A stretch of DNA of 64,000 bases from contig QFOD01000006.1 in assembly GCA_003241055.1 (NCBI GenBank), forward strand, positions 1 to 64,000, in the 5' to 3' direction. Below, one piece after another: positions 43,715-51,821 of the stretch. A program made the position numbers and the translations under genes. The stretch is from Roseateles depolymerans. GTDB taxonomy: Bacteria > Pseudomonadota > Gammaproteobacteria > Burkholderiales > Burkholderiaceae_C. Each line of letters begins with the position of its first letter. Within the stretch, counting starts at the first letter, position 1. The notes under the pieces are model-generated. The model saw only the letters and a program-made list of their open reading frames with translations. It made no database searches and was not told where the DNA came from.

Positions 43715-44314
43715 CTAATCAAACCAGTGGGCCATATGCCCCATCTGCTTTTGCTTGGTGCGCAGATAGCGCTCGTTCTCGGGGCCGGGCGGGGTCAGCG
43801 AGGTCTCGCGCGATGCGACCTCTATGCCCATCTCCTGCAGCGCCAGCACCTTCAGCGGGTTGTTGGTCAGCAGCCGGATACGGTTCACGCCCAGCGAGCG
43901 CAGCATGCAGGCGGCGGCGTCGTAGCGGCGCGCGTCCACCGGCAGGCCCAGCACCTCGTTGGCCTCGATGGTGTTGGCGCCGGCATCCTGCTCGGCATAG
44001 GCGCGCAGCTTCTGCACCAGGCCTATGCCCCGGCCCTCATGGCCGCGCATGTAGACGATGGCGCCGCGGCCCACCTCGGCCAGGCGCTGCATGGCGGCCT
44101 CCAGCTGCGGCCGGCAGTCGCAGCGCAGCGAGCCGAAGACCTCGCCGGTCAGGCACTCGGAGTGCACGCGCACCAGGGGCGGCTCGTCGCCGCTCAGGTC
44201 GCCCATGCTCAGCACCACATGCTCCTGGCCGGTGTCGCTCTCGCGGAAGCCGTGGATGGTGAACTCGCCGAACGGCGTCGGGAGGCGGGTGGAGACGATG
44301 AGTTCGATCTTCAT
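43715..44314 (-). CDS. ribA: GTP cyclohydrolase II
   Basis: RibA converts GTP to 2,5-diamino-6-ribosylamino-pyrimidinone phosphate, the first step of riboflavin synthesis. The 199-residue protein has zinc cysteines C54, C65 and C67 (SECLTGEVFGSLRCDC), RGHEGRGIGLVQKLRAY and LTNNPLKV. ATG 44314 gives the standard N-terminus. It is a stand-alone gene, not fused to ribB. A 231-bp stretch with a hairpin lies between it and the ABC permease gene. Confidence 0.95.
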   Translation of the reverse strand: MKIELIVSTRLPTPFGEFTIHGFRESDTGQEHVVLSMGDLSGDEPPLVRVHSECLTGEVFGSLRCDCRPQLEAAMQRLAEVGRGAIVYMRGHEGRGIGLVQKLRAYAEQDAGANTIEANEVLGLPVDARRYDAAACMLRSLGVNRIRLLTNNPLKVLALQEMGIEVASRETSLTPPGPENERYLRTKQKQMGHMAHWFD

Positions 44315-44455
44315 GGTGCGGGCCGAAGATACCCCGTTTTTGGCCAGCGCCTGGGGGCTAACCCGGATATCTCGGGCCGAGAGGCCGGCTTTCAAGCATG
44401 GCCAAGCCGGTGGCGCTAGGCTGGCGGCCGTTTTTTCTTCTGCAGGGAGACCCGC

Positions 44456-45151
44456 ATGGCTCGCATGATCGAATTCAAGCGCCCCGATGGCGCCGTGGTG
44501 AACGGCTATCTGGCCGAGGCCGCCCAGCCGCAGGGTGCGGTGGTCGTCATTCAGGAATGGTGGGGCCTGAACGACCAGATCACGGGCGTGGCCGACCGCC
44601 TGGCCCAGGCCGGCTTCACCGCCCTGGTGCCCGACCTCTACCGTGGCAAGCGCACCGTGGAGGCCGAGGAGGCCCACCACCTGATGGACGGCCTCAACTT
44701 CGGCGACGCCGCCACGCAGGACGTGCGCGGCGCGGTGCAATACCTCAAGGGCCTGAAGCTCGGCAGCGGCCGGGTCGGCGTCACCGGCTACTGCATGGGC
44801 GGCGCGCTGACGCTGCTGGCCGCGGTGAACGTGCCCGAGGCCGATGCGGCGGTCGTCTGGTACGGCTTCCCGCCGCTGGAGTATGTGAATGCCAGCCAGA
44901 TCAAGATCCCGCTGCAGGCCCACTGGGCCACGCAGGACGCCTTCTTCAAGATCGAGGATGTGGACCGCCTGGAGGCCAAGCTGGCCGAGGCCGGCGTGAG
45001 CTACGAGGGCCACCGCTATCTGGCGATCCACGCCTTCGCCAACGAGACCGCCGTGGGCGAGGGCCGCATGCCCACCAGCCAGTTCGACCCGGTGTGGGCG
45101 CAAAGGGCGTGGGACCGGGTGATGCGGTTCTTCGGGAAGCAGCTGGGCTGA
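44456..45151 (+). CDS. Dienelactone hydrolase family protein
   Basis: The 231-residue protein is of the dienelactone hydrolase family, which opens lactones such as dienelactone in aromatic catabolism. The catalytic cysteine is C113 in VTGYCMGGAL, with the acid in ATQDAFF and histidine in LAIHAFANET. The N-terminal VVIQEWWGLND is the conserved oxyanion segment. AGGGAGACC is ahead of the ATG. No catabolic cluster is nearby, so the role may be broader. Confidence 0.93.
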   Translation: MARMIEFKRPDGAVVNGYLAEAAQPQGAVVVIQEWWGLNDQITGVADRLAQAGFTALVPDLYRGKRTVEAEEAHHLMDGLNFGDAATQDVRGAVQYLKGLKLGSGRVGVTGYCMGGALTLLAAVNVPEADAAVVWYGFPPLEYVNASQIKIPLQAHWATQDAFFKIEDVDRLEAKLAEAGVSYEGHRYLAIHAFANETAVGEGRMPTSQFDPVWAQRAWDRVMRFFGKQLG

Positions 45152-45258
45152 GCCTCGCGAACCCCGGCGCGGCCCGTCGGTCGCTCGCGCTGGGGCTGGT
45201 TGCCGGCGGGGTAAACACGTTCTTGGCGAGGCATTTGTCCACGCACAAAATGGTCAGG

Positions 45259-45294
45259 CCGCCAGCCGCTGAAACCTGTCTGGCGGGTTTCTTT
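45259..45294 (+). terminator. Possible terminator after the dienelactone hydrolase gene
   Basis: CCGCCAG and CTGGCGG form a 7-bp stem around a 14-base loop, followed by GTTTCTTT, about 110 bp beyond the stop and 18 bp before the YbjQ start. The loop is long, so function is not certain. Confidence 0.4.
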
Positions 45295-45311
45295 GACTAC
45301 GCTTTGACGCC

Positions 45312-45644
45312 ATGATCCTGACGACCACCGCCACCCTCGAAGGCCACCGCATCGTTCGCTACTGCGGGGTGATTGCGGCAGAGTCGATCCAGGGTGTGAA
45401 TGTCGTCAAGGACTTCTTTGCCAACGTCCGCGATGTCGTGGGCGGGCGGTCGGCCACCTATGAGCGCGAGTTCGCGCGCGCCCGTGACGCGGCGTTCGCC
45501 GAACTTGAGCAGCGCGCGGCCATCGTTGGCGGCAATGCCGTGGTGGGTATCAAGATCGACAACGAGGTGCTGGGGCACAACAACGGGATGTTGATGGTGT
45601 CGGTCAGCGGGACGGCGGTGGTGATCGAGGCGTTGGCGGGCTGA
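45312..45644 (+). CDS. YbjQ/UPF0145 family protein
   Basis: The 110-residue protein closely follows YbjQ (UPF0145): LEGHRIVRYCGVIAAES, GGRSATYEREF and AAIVGGNAVVGIKIDNEVLG are typical of this pentameric, possibly heavy-metal-binding fold. Complete, single gene. The function is unproven in the family. Confidence 0.9.
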   Translation: MILTTTATLEGHRIVRYCGVIAAESIQGVNVVKDFFANVRDVVGGRSATYEREFARARDAAFAELEQRAAIVGGNAVVGIKIDNEVLGHNNGMLMVSVSGTAVVIEALAG

Positions 45645-45780
45645 GCTTCAGCGGGCCTGCGGCTCGCTGGTTGGGCGTTCGGGAGGTTTGCTCGGTGGGT
45701 TTGCGAAGAGCGTTTGGGCTTGCAGCACTGTAGGTTGGGCTGCTTTTGCGGCGAGTCTTTGCAACTCGCAGCACCGCCGC

Positions 45781-46030
45781 GGGAATCCGCCCCGCGATGG
45801 CGGGTAACTTTCTTCTGGTCGCGCCCAGAAGAAAGTCACCAAAGAAGATGCGCTGAACCGCACCGCGCTCGGGGCCTGCAGCGCGGTCCACCAATTTCAA
45901 TGCCCGCTTGTCGTGCGCGCAGAAGCGAGCCGCTGCGCTCTCGCGGTGGGCTTGTCACCGCCCGGTGGCCTCGAACCAGTGCGCCGTCCGACGCGCGGCT
46001 GCACGCCGTGCTCACGAGGGAATGCAAACC
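45781..46030 (+). repeat. Dispersed hairpin repeat, third copy
   Basis: This copy is related to 19255-19513 over its whole length. It includes the run from the GCGCTGAACCGCACCGCG block to the GCTGCACGCCGTGCTCACGAG block. The hairpin is ACTTTCTTCTGG (45807-45818) with CCAGAAGAAAGT (45825-45836). Its stem sequence differs from the 19.3-kb copy, but pairing is preserved. Short frames in 45645-46080 are not considered genes. Confidence 0.75.
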
Positions 46031-46077
46031 CGGCGTCGCTCGGCGACGCTGCGGCTGCGGGCTCTTTGCTTTATTAG

Positions 46078-46107
46078 GATTAACGTTTGACGAGAGGGAA
46101 TGGTTAG
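46078..46107 (-). other. Collapsed attC-like remnant interrupted by the MITE
   Basis: On the minus strand, the R'' box CTCTAAC is split by the MITE. Restored, it continues as CATTCCCTCTC and GTCAAACGTTAATC, ending in a GTTRRRY-like core (one mismatch). Compared with the site at 20626-20694, both outer boxes and the GTCAAACGTTAA arm are kept, but the central palindrome (about 37 bases) is absent. Confidence 0.5.
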
Positions 46108-46206
46108 GGAGGGTCTGCAAAACCCCTGAATTTCGGCGAGGTCGCATTGCAAGCCATTGATTTCATTGGCATGCACTTTCGGGAATATAGGTTTTGCAGA
46201 CCCTCC
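46108..46206. mobile_element. 99-bp MITE with 17-bp terminal inverted repeats
   Basis: Perfect inverted termini GGAGGGTCTGCAAAACC (46108-46124) and GGTTTTGCAGACCCTCC (46190-46206) flank 65 internal bases. The 4-bp direct repeats TTAG lie at 46104-46107 and 46207-46210. Terminal sequence and a YTAR-like target duplication point to an IS5-type element as the source. There is no internal coding capacity, so it must be mobilised in trans. Confidence 0.8.
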
Positions 46207-46213
46207 TTAGAGA

Positions 46214-47080
46214 TCACTTGATATGCTCGGCAATGAAATTTCGAATTGCAGCATAGTCACCCGGATTGCTTTGGGTAAGAGAGCGATCTTTGTCAATGGT
46301 GAAAGAATAGATAACGCCTTGAGAGGTCATTTGAATCTTGGCTGCATCTATGCGCAACAATAGCATCCAGAGCGAATTCGTTGACGTAGGGTCAAGCGGA
46401 TAATGTGCAAAGCAAGTGACGTGCGTTAACTCCAGACTAAGTGAGTTGAATCCTTGTCCAACGCTGTTTGCGAATGCCCCACTTGCCTTTCCGGTGGTCA
46501 AGTCGACCGAAATTGAACCGTTCTTAGGCGGCTTCTCAAAGAACGAGTAAACGGACTTTAAGTACTGATTGATGAATATGTGAGGCGCGTAATCTGAAAA
46601 ACAGAGGAAGTATCGAGAAGATGAGGTTTTGGCGTTAGCGTGGTTCGCTACTGCTTGAGGTTCTGGAACAAGGGCAACGAGACGAAGTAGATCAGCAACT
46701 ATTTCTGCCGAGTTTGCTGACGATCTCGTGTCCTGCCCGGACGGGGTTCTTCTATAGGATCGCAAGAACTTTGCTTCAAGATAGTTCTGATATCGCCAAC
46801 CGTAGTTGGCCAAGGCAGCCGTTCCGATCTTCGAGCCGCCATAATCAAGAAATATATCGCAGTGACGATTGTCTCCGTTTTGCGGCAACGGAACAGCTTT
46901 GCTGGCGTAATGCTTCTCCATCTGAATGCGCTGAATTGGATCAAGTATGTTCTTTGAGTGCAGCGCGTTTAAGAGAGAGAAGGCAAAGCTACCAACCGCA
47001 TTGGCTTCCCGTTTAACTTTCTGGAATCCATAGCCTGCGACGGTTTCTGGCAACATTGAAAAAGCGCTTTCGATGAGCAC
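46214..47080 (-). CDS. Cassette-like gene, possible PD-(D/E)XK nuclease
   Basis: The 288-residue protein matches no family I recognise. A conserved-looking core CDIFLDYGGS (D75, D79), then YLEAKFLRSYR (E102-x-K104), has the order of a PD-(D/E)XK nuclease, which is an inference from motif only. The best start is GTG 47080, preceded by AGGAG at 5-bp spacing. The frame's upstream extension to 47176 crosses a cassette-type core (GATCACTAAC at 47093-47102) and is rejected. GC content is much lower than in the flanks. Its stop lies 4 bp inside the MITE-interrupted site, so the insertion leaves the gene intact. Confidence 0.6.
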   Translation of the reverse strand: MLIESAFSMLPETVAGYGFQKVKREANAVGSFAFSLLNALHSKNILDPIQRIQMEKHYASKAVPLPQNGDNRHCDIFLDYGGSKIGTAALANYGWRYQNYLEAKFLRSYRRTPSGQDTRSSANSAEIVADLLRLVALVPEPQAVANHANAKTSSSRYFLCFSDYAPHIFINQYLKSVYSFFEKPPKNGSISVDLTTGKASGAFANSVGQGFNSLSLELTHVTCFAHYPLDPTSTNSLWMLLLRIDAAKIQMTSQGVIYSFTIDKDRSLTQSNPGDYAAIRNFIAEHIK

Positions 47081-47101
47081 GGAAACTCCTGTGATCACTA
47101 A

Positions 47102-47329
47102 CGTGTTATGGAGCGACAGCCAGCGCCTCTTATCAAGCAGATGTGCTGCATAAAAAGATGGCGGAGGCGACCGCAAGTGATTGATTGGGATGAACTTATT
47201 CTCGAGGCTGCTGTACTAGCAACTCGCTAAATTTCCGACCAAAGCGGCACGCTGTTACAAATGGCTGAAGCATGGATGGTCGCAAGGCTCCGCTGAGTTT
47301 GCCATCCAGGTTTGCCCGCTGCGTCAGCG
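47102..47329. other. Noncoding stretch upstream of the cassette-like gene
   Basis: No gene is recognised. The low-GC composition persists to about 47270. On the minus strand, ATAACACGTTAGTG at the boundary resembles the 3' end of a preceding attC (compare ATAACAAGTTAGAG upstream of the ATPase). No intact attC is found further on. Confidence 0.35.
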
Positions 47330-47600
47330 GCGGGCAAACCGGCTGTTGGCTGTTCCGGGGTTCCCCCTTTGGAGCCGCCGAGAAGCGCAGCCCGACAAGG
47401 CGCGTGCGTAGCACGCTTCAAGATCTGACTCGCGACGCTTGTTTGAGCAGAGCGTAGCGACGCGAGTTCGGCGCGGCCTTGTTGGGCGAGCATCGCAGGG
47501 AACCCGCCCGCGCAGCGGGTGTGCGGCGGAGCAGGGGCGCTTTCTTTGCTTACTTTCTTGCGCGCGCAAGAAAGTGAGTCGGCCGCCGGGACGAAACCCC
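47330..47600 (-). repeat. Second dispersed repeat type, copy 2, with hairpin element
   Basis: The section up to about 47555 is the inverted counterpart of 19857-20140. It ends in a perfect palindrome made of ACTTTCTTGCGC (47552-47563) and its complement (47564-47575), the fourth member of the ACTTTCT...AGAAAGT hairpin set. No gene is found between 47081 and 47675. Confidence 0.7.
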
Positions 47601-47675
47601 GGCATGGGCCTCCCCAATCAAGCCGACTTACTCAAAACTAAAGAACCCCGAAACCCAGCCAAAAACGCGACCAAA

Positions 47676-48143
47676 TCAAATCGCCAACGCCGTCGTCGAC
47701 TTCACCTCTTCCATCACCGCATACGTCCTCGTCTCCCGCACCCCCGGCAGCGTCCAGATCACCTGCCCGATGAACTCGCGGTAGGCGCCCATGTCCCGCA
47801 CCCGCGTCTTGAGCAGATAGTCGAAGCCGCCCGCCACCAGATGGCATTCCAGGATCTCGGGGCGGGCCTGGACCGCGGCCTTGAAGTTGTCCATCACGTC
47901 CTGCACCGTGCGGTCCAGCAGCACCTCGATGAACACCAGCATGGAGGCACCCAGCTTGGCCGGGTTCAGCCGCGCCTCGTAGCCCAGGATGTAGCCGTCG
48001 CGGGTCAGCCGTTTCACGCGCTCCAGCACCGCCGTGGGCGACAGGTGCACGGCCTCGGCCAGCTTGAGGTTGGAGATGCGGCCATCGGCCTGCAGCACGC
48101 GCAGGATGCGGGCGTCGATTTTGTCGAGAGTGGCGTCTTCCAC
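47676..48143 (-). CDS. Lrp/AsnC-family regulator (probable proline utilisation regulator)
   Basis: The 155-residue protein has an N-terminal HTH (ARILRVLQADGRISNLKLAE and LSPTAVLERVKRL) and a C-terminal RAM/Lrp ligand-binding domain (VRDMGAYREFIGQVI, LPGVRETRTY). It is divergent from putA with an 85-bp shared upstream region. In several proteobacteria an Lrp-type PutR activates putA in response to proline, which fits here because this PutA lacks its own DNA-binding domain. Confidence 0.92.
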   Translation of the reverse strand: MEDATLDKIDARILRVLQADGRISNLKLAEAVHLSPTAVLERVKRLTRDGYILGYEARLNPAKLGASMLVFIEVLLDRTVQDVMDNFKAAVQARPEILECHLVAGGFDYLLKTRVRDMGAYREFIGQVIWTLPGVRETRTYAVMEEVKSTTALAI

Positions 48144-48228
48144 GGGATAAGTCTCTGAGGCTAGCTGAAGTCTTGAAATTTAATTCGGAATCCGGCTCGA
48201 TAAAGTGGCGTATCTACTGGAGACATTC
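48144..48228. promoter_or_regulatory. Divergent lrp-putA control region
   Basis: The 85-bp region separates two divergent start codons, is visibly AT-richer (TTGAAATTTAATTC) and includes TTGAAA...TAAAGT stretches usable as promoter elements for putA. GGAG precedes ATG 48229. It probably contains the Lrp-type binding sites, though no exact operator was identified. Confidence 0.5.
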
Positions 48229-51200
48229 ATGTCCACGCCCTTCATCGCCCCGCCCGAGGCCGCGCGCCTGCCCGACCCCTACCGCCCGGAGCCCGGCGTG
48301 GTGCAGACCCTGGCCGCCCGCGTGCGCGCCGCGCTGGACTGGCCGGCCGTGATCGGCACGGCCAGCCCCTGGGTGGACCAGGTGCGCAAGAACCCGGCGC
48401 CGTTCTGGGCCATGGAGTCGCTGCTGCGCGAATACCCCATCACCAGCGCCGAGGGCCTGGCCCTGATGCGCCTGGCCGAGGCGCTGCTGCGCGTGCCGGA
48501 TGCGCCCACCGCCATCGCGCTGACGGCCGACCAGCTGGGCCGCGCGGACTTCGACGGCGCCAGCGAGGGCAGCCCGCACAAGATGCTGGCCGCGCTGTCG
48601 GCCTCGGCCATCTCGCTGTCCAAGCGCTTCCTGCCGGGCGCCGAGGACGAGGGTGGCCTGTTCAAGCGCCTGGGCGCACAGACCGTGGTGGCCGCCACGG
48701 TGCGCGCCATCCAGCTGCTGGGCCGCCAGTTCGTGCTGGGCCGCAGCATCCAGGAGGCCATGGGCGAGGCCGACACGGCCCGCAAGGCGCAGAAGCAGCT
48801 CAGGTTCAGCTACGACATGCTGGGCGAGGGCGCCCGCACCGAGCACGACGCCGAGCGCTACCAGGCGTCCTATGTGGCCGCCATCCGCGCAATCGCCGGC
48901 GGCCGCCGGGCCGAGAGCCCCGAGGGCTCGGACGGCATCTCCATCAAGCTCAGCGCGCTGTTCAGCCGCTACGAGGTGCTGCAGCGCGAACGCGTGTTCG
49001 CCGAGCTGCTGCCGCGCGTGTGGCAGCTCATCGAACTCGCCGCCGAGGCCAACATCAACCTCACCATCGACGCCGAAGAGGTGGACCGCCTGGAGCTGTC
49101 GCTGGACGTGCTGGACCTGCTGGCCGCGCGCATCGCGCAGCACTACCCGCAATGGCGCGGCTTTGGCCTGGCCGTGCAGGCCTACCAGACCCGTGCGCTG
49201 GCGGTGGTGGACGAGGTGGCCGCCATTGCCCGCAAGCACGGCCTGCGCTTCATGGTGCGCCTGGTGAAGGGCGCCTACTGGGACGGCGAGATCAAGCGCG
49301 CCCAGGAGCTGGGCCTGGGCCACTACCCGGTGTTCACGCACAAGCAGCACACCGACGTCAGCTACCTGGCCTGCGCGCAGGCGCTGATCGGCCACAAGGA
49401 CGTGATCTATCCGCAGTTCGCCAGCCACAACGCCGGCACCATCGCGGCCATCCTGCAGATGGCACGCGCGGCCGGCGCGCCCTTCGAGATGCAGCGCCTG
49501 CACGGCATGGGCGAGGGCGTGTACCGCGAGGTGCTGAAGGACGGCAGCATCCCCTGCCGCGTCTACGCGCCCGTGGGCGAGCACCGCGACCTGCTGGCCT
49601 ATCTCGTGCGCCGCCTGCTGGAGAACGGCGCCAACTCCTCCTTCGTGCACCAGCTGGCCGACACCAGCGTGCAGCTGCCCGAGCTGCTGGGCTCGCCGCT
49701 GGAGCGTCTGCACGCCAAGAGCGCGCTGCCGCTGCCGCCCGACCTCTACCGCGATGCGCAGGGCCAGGGCCGCGCCAACAGCAGTGGCGCTGACCTCACC
49801 GCCCCCGCCCAGCGCGCGCCGCTGCAGGCCGCGCTGGCCGCCACGCCGCTGCTGCCCGTGGCCGAGGCCACGGCCGAGCAGGTGGACGCCGCGATGCAGC
49901 GCCTGCAGGCCGGCTTCGCAGGCTGGAACGCCACACCCGTGCCGCAGCGCGCGGCCGTGCTGCGCCGTGCCGCCGACGATCTGGATGCCCGCCTGCCCGA
50001 GTTCTGCGCGCTGCTGGTGAAGGAGGCCTTCAAGACCCAGGCCGACTGCATCGCCGAGGTGCGCGAGGCGGTGGACTTCCTGCGCTACTACGCCGACCGT
50101 GCGGAGCAAGACCCGGCCCTGATGCAGGGCCGCGGCGTGTTCGTCTGCATCAGCCCCTGGAACTTCCCGCTGGCCATCTTTGCGGGCCAGGTGGTGGCCG
50201 CGCTGGTGGCGGGCAATGCGGTGGCCGCCAAGCCGGCCGAGCAGACGCCCTTTGTCGCGCTGAAGATGGTGGAGCTGCTGCATGCCGCCGGCGTGCCCAC
50301 CGACGCGCTGGTGCTGCTGCACGGCGCGGGCGAGACCGTGGGCGCCGGCCTGGTGGCCCACGCCCACACGGCCGGCGTGTGCTTCACCGGCTCCACCGCG
50401 GTGGCCCAGATCATCAACAAGGCGCTGGCGGCCAAGCCCAACTCGCCCATCCCGCTGATCGCGGAAACGGGCGGCCTGAACGCCATGGTGGTGGACTCCA
50501 CCGCGCTGCCCGAACAGGTCATAGACGCGGTGGTTCAGAGCGCCTTCCGCTCGGCCGGCCAGCGCTGCTCGGCGCTGCGCCTGCTGTGCGTGCAGGCCGA
50601 CATCGCGGACGGCATGGTCGAAATGCTCAAGGGCGCGCTGGCCGAGCTGCGTGTGGGCGAGCCGGCCAATCTGGCCACCGACGTAGGCCCGGTCATAGAC
50701 GACGAGGCACACGCCAACATCGCCCGCCATGTGGAGCGCCTCAAGCGCGAGGCCCGGCTGATCGCCGAGGCCCCGGTGGCCGACACGCTGCCGCGCCAGA
50801 TCCGCCCGGTGGCCTTCGAGATCGATCGGGTGGAGCAGCTGGGCGAGGAGATCTTCGGCCCGGTGCTGCACGTGGTGCGCTTCCAGCACAGCGTGGACGA
50901 GGTGATCGCGCAGATCAACGCGCTGGGCTACGGCCTCACGCTGGGCATACAGACCCGCATCGACAGCCGCGCCCAGCGCCTGGCGGACGAGGCCCGCATC
51001 GGCAATGTCTATGTGAACCGCAACATCATCGGCGCGGTGGTGGGCGTGCAGCCCTTTGGCGGCGAGGGCCTGTCGGGCACCGGCCCCAAGGCGGGCGGGC
51101 CGGACTATCTGCGCCGCTTCGTGGCCGAGCCGCGCCTCGAGGCGATCACGCCGCCGCTGCTGCTGGACGGCCAGGCCCCCGCGCCCGCGCTGGCGGTGGA

Positions 51201-51786
51201 TGCCGGCTGGCGCGAGCTGCCGCTGACCGAACGCATCGCCACGCTGCGCCGCGCGGCCGACACGCTGGACGCGCCCACCGCGATCGCGCTGCGCACGCTG
51301 CTGAACGCCGCCCAGACCGCGCTGGCAGACCACGAGCTGCCCGGCCCCACCGGCGAGAGCAACACGCTGCGCCACCATGGTCGCGGCCTGTTCGCGGTGC
51401 TGGGCCGCGCCGAGGCGGGCCTGGCCGCGGCGGTGTCCGCGCTGCTGGCCGGCAACAGCGTGGTCTGGCTGGGTGGCCCGGAGTCCGCGCGCCAGCTGCT
51501 GCTGCAGGCCGGTCTGCCGGCCCAGGCGCTGACGCTGGCGCCCGATGCCGCACTGCCCGCGGTGCTGGCCGCGCCGCAGCTGGCCGGCGTGGCACTGGCC
51601 TCGTCGGATGCAGCGGCCGCCCACCTGCTGGCCCAGGCGCTGGCCACGCGCGCCGGCGCCATCCTGCCGCTGGTGGTGGCCGCCGGCCATGTGCGCCAGC
51701 TCTACCGCTTCACGGCCGAGCAGACGTTGACCGTCAACACCGCCGCTGCCGGCGGCAACGCGGCGCTACTGGCGGGTATGCGCTGA
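48229..51786 (+). CDS. putA: Bifunctional proline dehydrogenase / glutamate-semialdehyde dehydrogenase
   Basis: PutA oxidises proline to glutamate in two steps with channelled intermediate. In this 1185-residue protein the FAD-dependent PRODH barrel spans about 80-480 (VRLVKGAYWDGEIKRAQ, GMGEGVYREVL, YAPVGEHRDLLAYLVRRLLE). The aldehyde dehydrogenase domain spans about 550-1000 (catalytic C780 in SAGQRCSALR, ETGGLNAMVVDS). The C-terminal ~180 residues resemble the truncated ALDH-like domain of long PutAs. It lacks the N-terminal ribbon-helix-helix of E. coli PutA, so autoregulation is unlikely and the neighbouring Lrp protein is the probable regulator. Start ATG 48229. Confidence 0.96.
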   Translation: MSTPFIAPPEAARLPDPYRPEPGVVQTLAARVRAALDWPAVIGTASPWVDQVRKNPAPFWAMESLLREYPITSAEGLALMRLAEALLRVPDAPTAIALTADQLGRADFDGASEGSPHKMLAALSASAISLSKRFLPGAEDEGGLFKRLGAQTVVAATVRAIQLLGRQFVLGRSIQEAMGEADTARKAQKQLRFSYDMLGEGARTEHDAERYQASYVAAIRAIAGGRRAESPEGSDGISIKLSALFSRYEVLQRERVFAELLPRVWQLIELAAEANINLTIDAEEVDRLELSLDVLDLLAARIAQHYPQWRGFGLAVQAYQTRALAVVDEVAAIARKHGLRFMVRLVKGAYWDGEIKRAQELGLGHYPVFTHKQHTDVSYLACAQALIGHKDVIYPQFASHNAGTIAAILQMARAAGAPFEMQRLHGMGEGVYREVLKDGSIPCRVYAPVGEHRDLLAYLVRRLLENGANSSFVHQLADTSVQLPELLGSPLERLHAKSALPLPPDLYRDAQGQGRANSSGADLTAPAQRAPLQAALAATPLLPVAEATAEQVDAAMQRLQAGFAGWNATPVPQRAAVLRRAADDLDARLPEFCALLVKEAFKTQADCIAEVREAVDFLRYYADRAEQDPALMQGRGVFVCISPWNFPLAIFAGQVVAALVAGNAVAAKPAEQTPFVALKMVELLHAAGVPTDALVLLHGAGETVGAGLVAHAHTAGVCFTGSTAVAQIINKALAAKPNSPIPLIAETGGLNAMVVDSTALPEQVIDAVVQSAFRSAGQRCSALRLLCVQADIADGMVEMLKGALAELRVGEPANLATDVGPVIDDEAHANIARHVERLKREARLIAEAPVADTLPRQIRPVAFEIDRVEQLGEEIFGPVLHVVRFQHSVDEVIAQINALGYGLTLGIQTRIDSRAQRLADEARIGNVYVNRNIIGAVVGVQPFGGEGLSGTGPKAGGPDYLRRFVAEPRLEAITPPLLLDGQAPAPALAVDAGWRELPLTERIATLRRAADTLDAPTAIALRTLLNAAQTALADHELPGPTGESNTLRHHGRGLFAVLGRAEAGLAAAVSALLAGNSVVWLGGPESARQLLLQAGLPAQALTLAPDAALPAVLAAPQLAGVALASSDAAAAHLLAQALATRAGAILPLVVAAGHVRQLYRFTAEQTLTVNTAAAGGNAALLAGMR

Positions 51787-51821
51787 GGCGGGTCACCGCC
51801 CGCCTACGCTAACGTTACCGC

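Noticed and set aside
46078..46206. Considered the inverted repeat as a transcription terminator
   Set aside because: The 65-base loop and the flanking TTAG duplications fit a MITE far better.
48214..51690. 1158-codon antisense frame opposite putA
   Set aside because: A frame shadow of the well-supported putA gene with no recognisable domain.
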